5,761 nucleotides of DNA from NCBI GenBank assembly GCA_027311485.1, contig DAICYU010000270.1, positions 1 to 5,761 of the forward strand. Direction: 5' to 3'. The position numbers were made by a program, and so were the translations under genes. Under the pieces are notes generated by a model, which did not search any database, was not told the origin of the DNA, and was given only the letters and a program-made list of their open reading frames with translations. Positions 4,875 to 5,761 of this stretch are shown here, piece by piece (position 1 is the stretch's first letter; each line of letters begins with the position of its first letter). The DNA is from Acetobacteraceae bacterium. Its GTDB lineage: Bacteria > Pseudomonadota > Alphaproteobacteria > Acetobacterales > Acetobacteraceae.

Positions 4875-5761
4875 CTGCCGCCGGTTGGGGCCGCACCGCG
4901 ACCTCGGCACGTCCCAGCGTGGCAATCAGCGTGGCGGCGACAATCATGAGCACCATGAAGACGTCCAGCGCCCCCGCGTATCCGCCCGACCGGTCGTGCA
5001 CCCAGCCTGCGAAGACCGGCCCCAGTCCGACCCCGGCACTGAACGCGGACAGCATCCACCCGTAAATCCGGGCATAATTCAGCATCCCGAAATACCGACT
5101 GACCAGATAGGCCAGCAGGTCGACCTCCCCACCCGCTGACAGGCCGGACAGGATAACCGCCGGCACCGTTCCGATCCCGCGCAGCAGGAACAGGCAACTC
5201 AACACCGGCAGCAGGATGAACACCGGCGCCACCACCCGCGCCGGGAAACGATCCATCAGCGCCCCGATCGACAGCCGGCCGGCGATCAACGCCACGCCAA
5301 GCAGGCCAAGGGCGCGGGAGGAGGCTGCCATCGGCAGCCCCCTGTCCGCGAGCATGGCGGGCAGATGCACGATCATCCCGCCGACGACGATCGCGATCAG
5401 GAAGAACGCCGCCGCCATCTGCCAGAAGCGCCGGCCGCGCACCGCCTGCACCAACACCACGCCGTCGGGTTCGGCGCGCGCGCTCCGGGCCGCGGTTTCG
5501 CGGGCGCGGAACAGGAAGAACACGACCGGCAATCCGATGACGATCTGCGCCGCCGCCAGCGCCAGGAACCCGGCCTGCCAGCCATGCGCCGCGATAATCG
5601 CGCCAATGATCCCCGGCCCGACCATCGCGACCACGCCGGTGCCGCACAAAGTCAGGCCTAGCGCCAGGCCTCGCTGTCGGTCGAACCAGCTTGCCACCGC
5701 GCGCGTCCATACGATCGGAGAGGTGCCAGCGCCCAGCACTGCCAGCAACGCCCAGCCAGCG
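4870..5761 (-). CDS. MFS transporter, N-terminal part outside the window
   Basis: The frame is open from the right edge (first full codon 5760-5758) to TGA at 4872-4870, giving about 296 C-terminal residues. It is an inner-membrane major facilitator carrier. Hydrophobic segments fit TM4 to TM12, so about three helices are missing. Counting from the edge, SWFDRQRGLALG (24-35) lies in the TM4-TM5 loop, followed by TM5 (about 32-55), GWQAGF and TM6 (61-84). A charged central loop RARETAARSARAEPD (85-99) follows, then six more segments between 113 and 284. ALIAGRLSIGALMDRFP (157-173) is the usual motif-A-like repeat of the second half. GGEVDLLAYLVSRYFG (210-225) with RIYGWM resembles monocarboxylate/oxalate-formate-type MFS carriers, which is recognition rather than proof. 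The substrate and direction of transport are unknown. It is convergent with the oxidoreductase gene, so the two are not co-transcribed. Confidence 0.88.
   Translation of the reverse strand, partial: AGWALLAVLGAGTSPIVWTRAVASWFDRQRGLALGLTLCGTGVVAMVGPGIIGAIIAAHGWQAGFLALAAAQIVIGLPVVFFLFRARETAARSARAEPDGVVLVQAVRGRRFWQMAAAFFLIAIVVGGMIVHLPAMLADRGLPMAASSRALGLLGVALIAGRLSIGALMDRFPARVVAPVFILLPVLSCLFLLRGIGTVPAVILSGLSAGGEVDLLAYLVSRYFGMLNYARIYGWMLSAFSAGVGLGPVFAGWVHDRSGGYAGALDVFMVLMIVAATLIATLGRAEVAVRPQPAAA

Noticed and set aside
5365..5661. A 98-codon plus-strand frame rich in His/Asp/Arg opposite the MFS gene.
   Set aside because: Its composition simply reflects the complement of hydrophobic codons in the transporter, with no start signal.
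4625..5710. A 361-codon minus-strand open frame overlapping both the MFS gene and the end of the oxidoreductase gene.
   Set aside because: Its translation is low-complexity, rich in Gly/Arg/Ala, with no family features. It lies in another frame of the MFS gene, whose own frame gives a clear multi-helix membrane protein. It is a typical high-GC shadow.

Overview
This is a GC-rich stretch of bacterial chromosome, most likely alphaproteobacterial. The Rho protein and its N-terminal wording (MHLAELKQKTPADLV...) look like those of Rhodospirillales/Acetobacteraceae. That lineage call is recognition from memory, not a database result. Five protein-coding genes are present, two of them cut by the window edges. 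No RNA gene, CRISPR array, insertion sequence, prophage or attachment site is visible.

Layout, left to right. (1) The 3' end of valS (valyl-tRNA synthetase) ends at 821, with a U-tracted intrinsic terminator built into its stop codon. (2) A regulatory region of about 215 bases follows. It has an 11-bp interrupted dyad, a good sigma-70-like promoter (TTGACG-N17-TAGTAT) whose -35 lies inside the dyad, and a cytosine-rich, guanine-poor leader. It precedes rho (1059-2333), which encodes transcription termination factor Rho. (3) Convergent to rho is a LivK/LivJ-type periplasmic amino-acid-binding protein (2410-3543, minus strand). The gap between them holds one hairpin for each direction. (4) A 115-base divergent gap separates this gene from a luciferase-like (LLM class) flavin-dependent oxidoreductase (3659-4822, plus strand). 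(5) A 47-base convergent junction with a long GC hairpin leads to an MFS transporter (minus strand) that runs off the right edge.

How they work together. valS and rho are housekeeping information-processing genes, each apparently with its own transcription unit. The right half is accessory metabolism and transport: a binding protein without its ABC permease or ATPase partners, an oxidoreductase of unknown substrate, and a 12-TM exporter/importer of unknown substrate. The divergent pair could share regulation, but nothing in the sequence proves a common pathway.

I found no convincing undescribed system. The best leads are regulatory: the rho leader looks like a Rho-utilisation (rut) region suited to autogenous control, and a strong dyad surrounds the -35 element of the presumed rho promoter.
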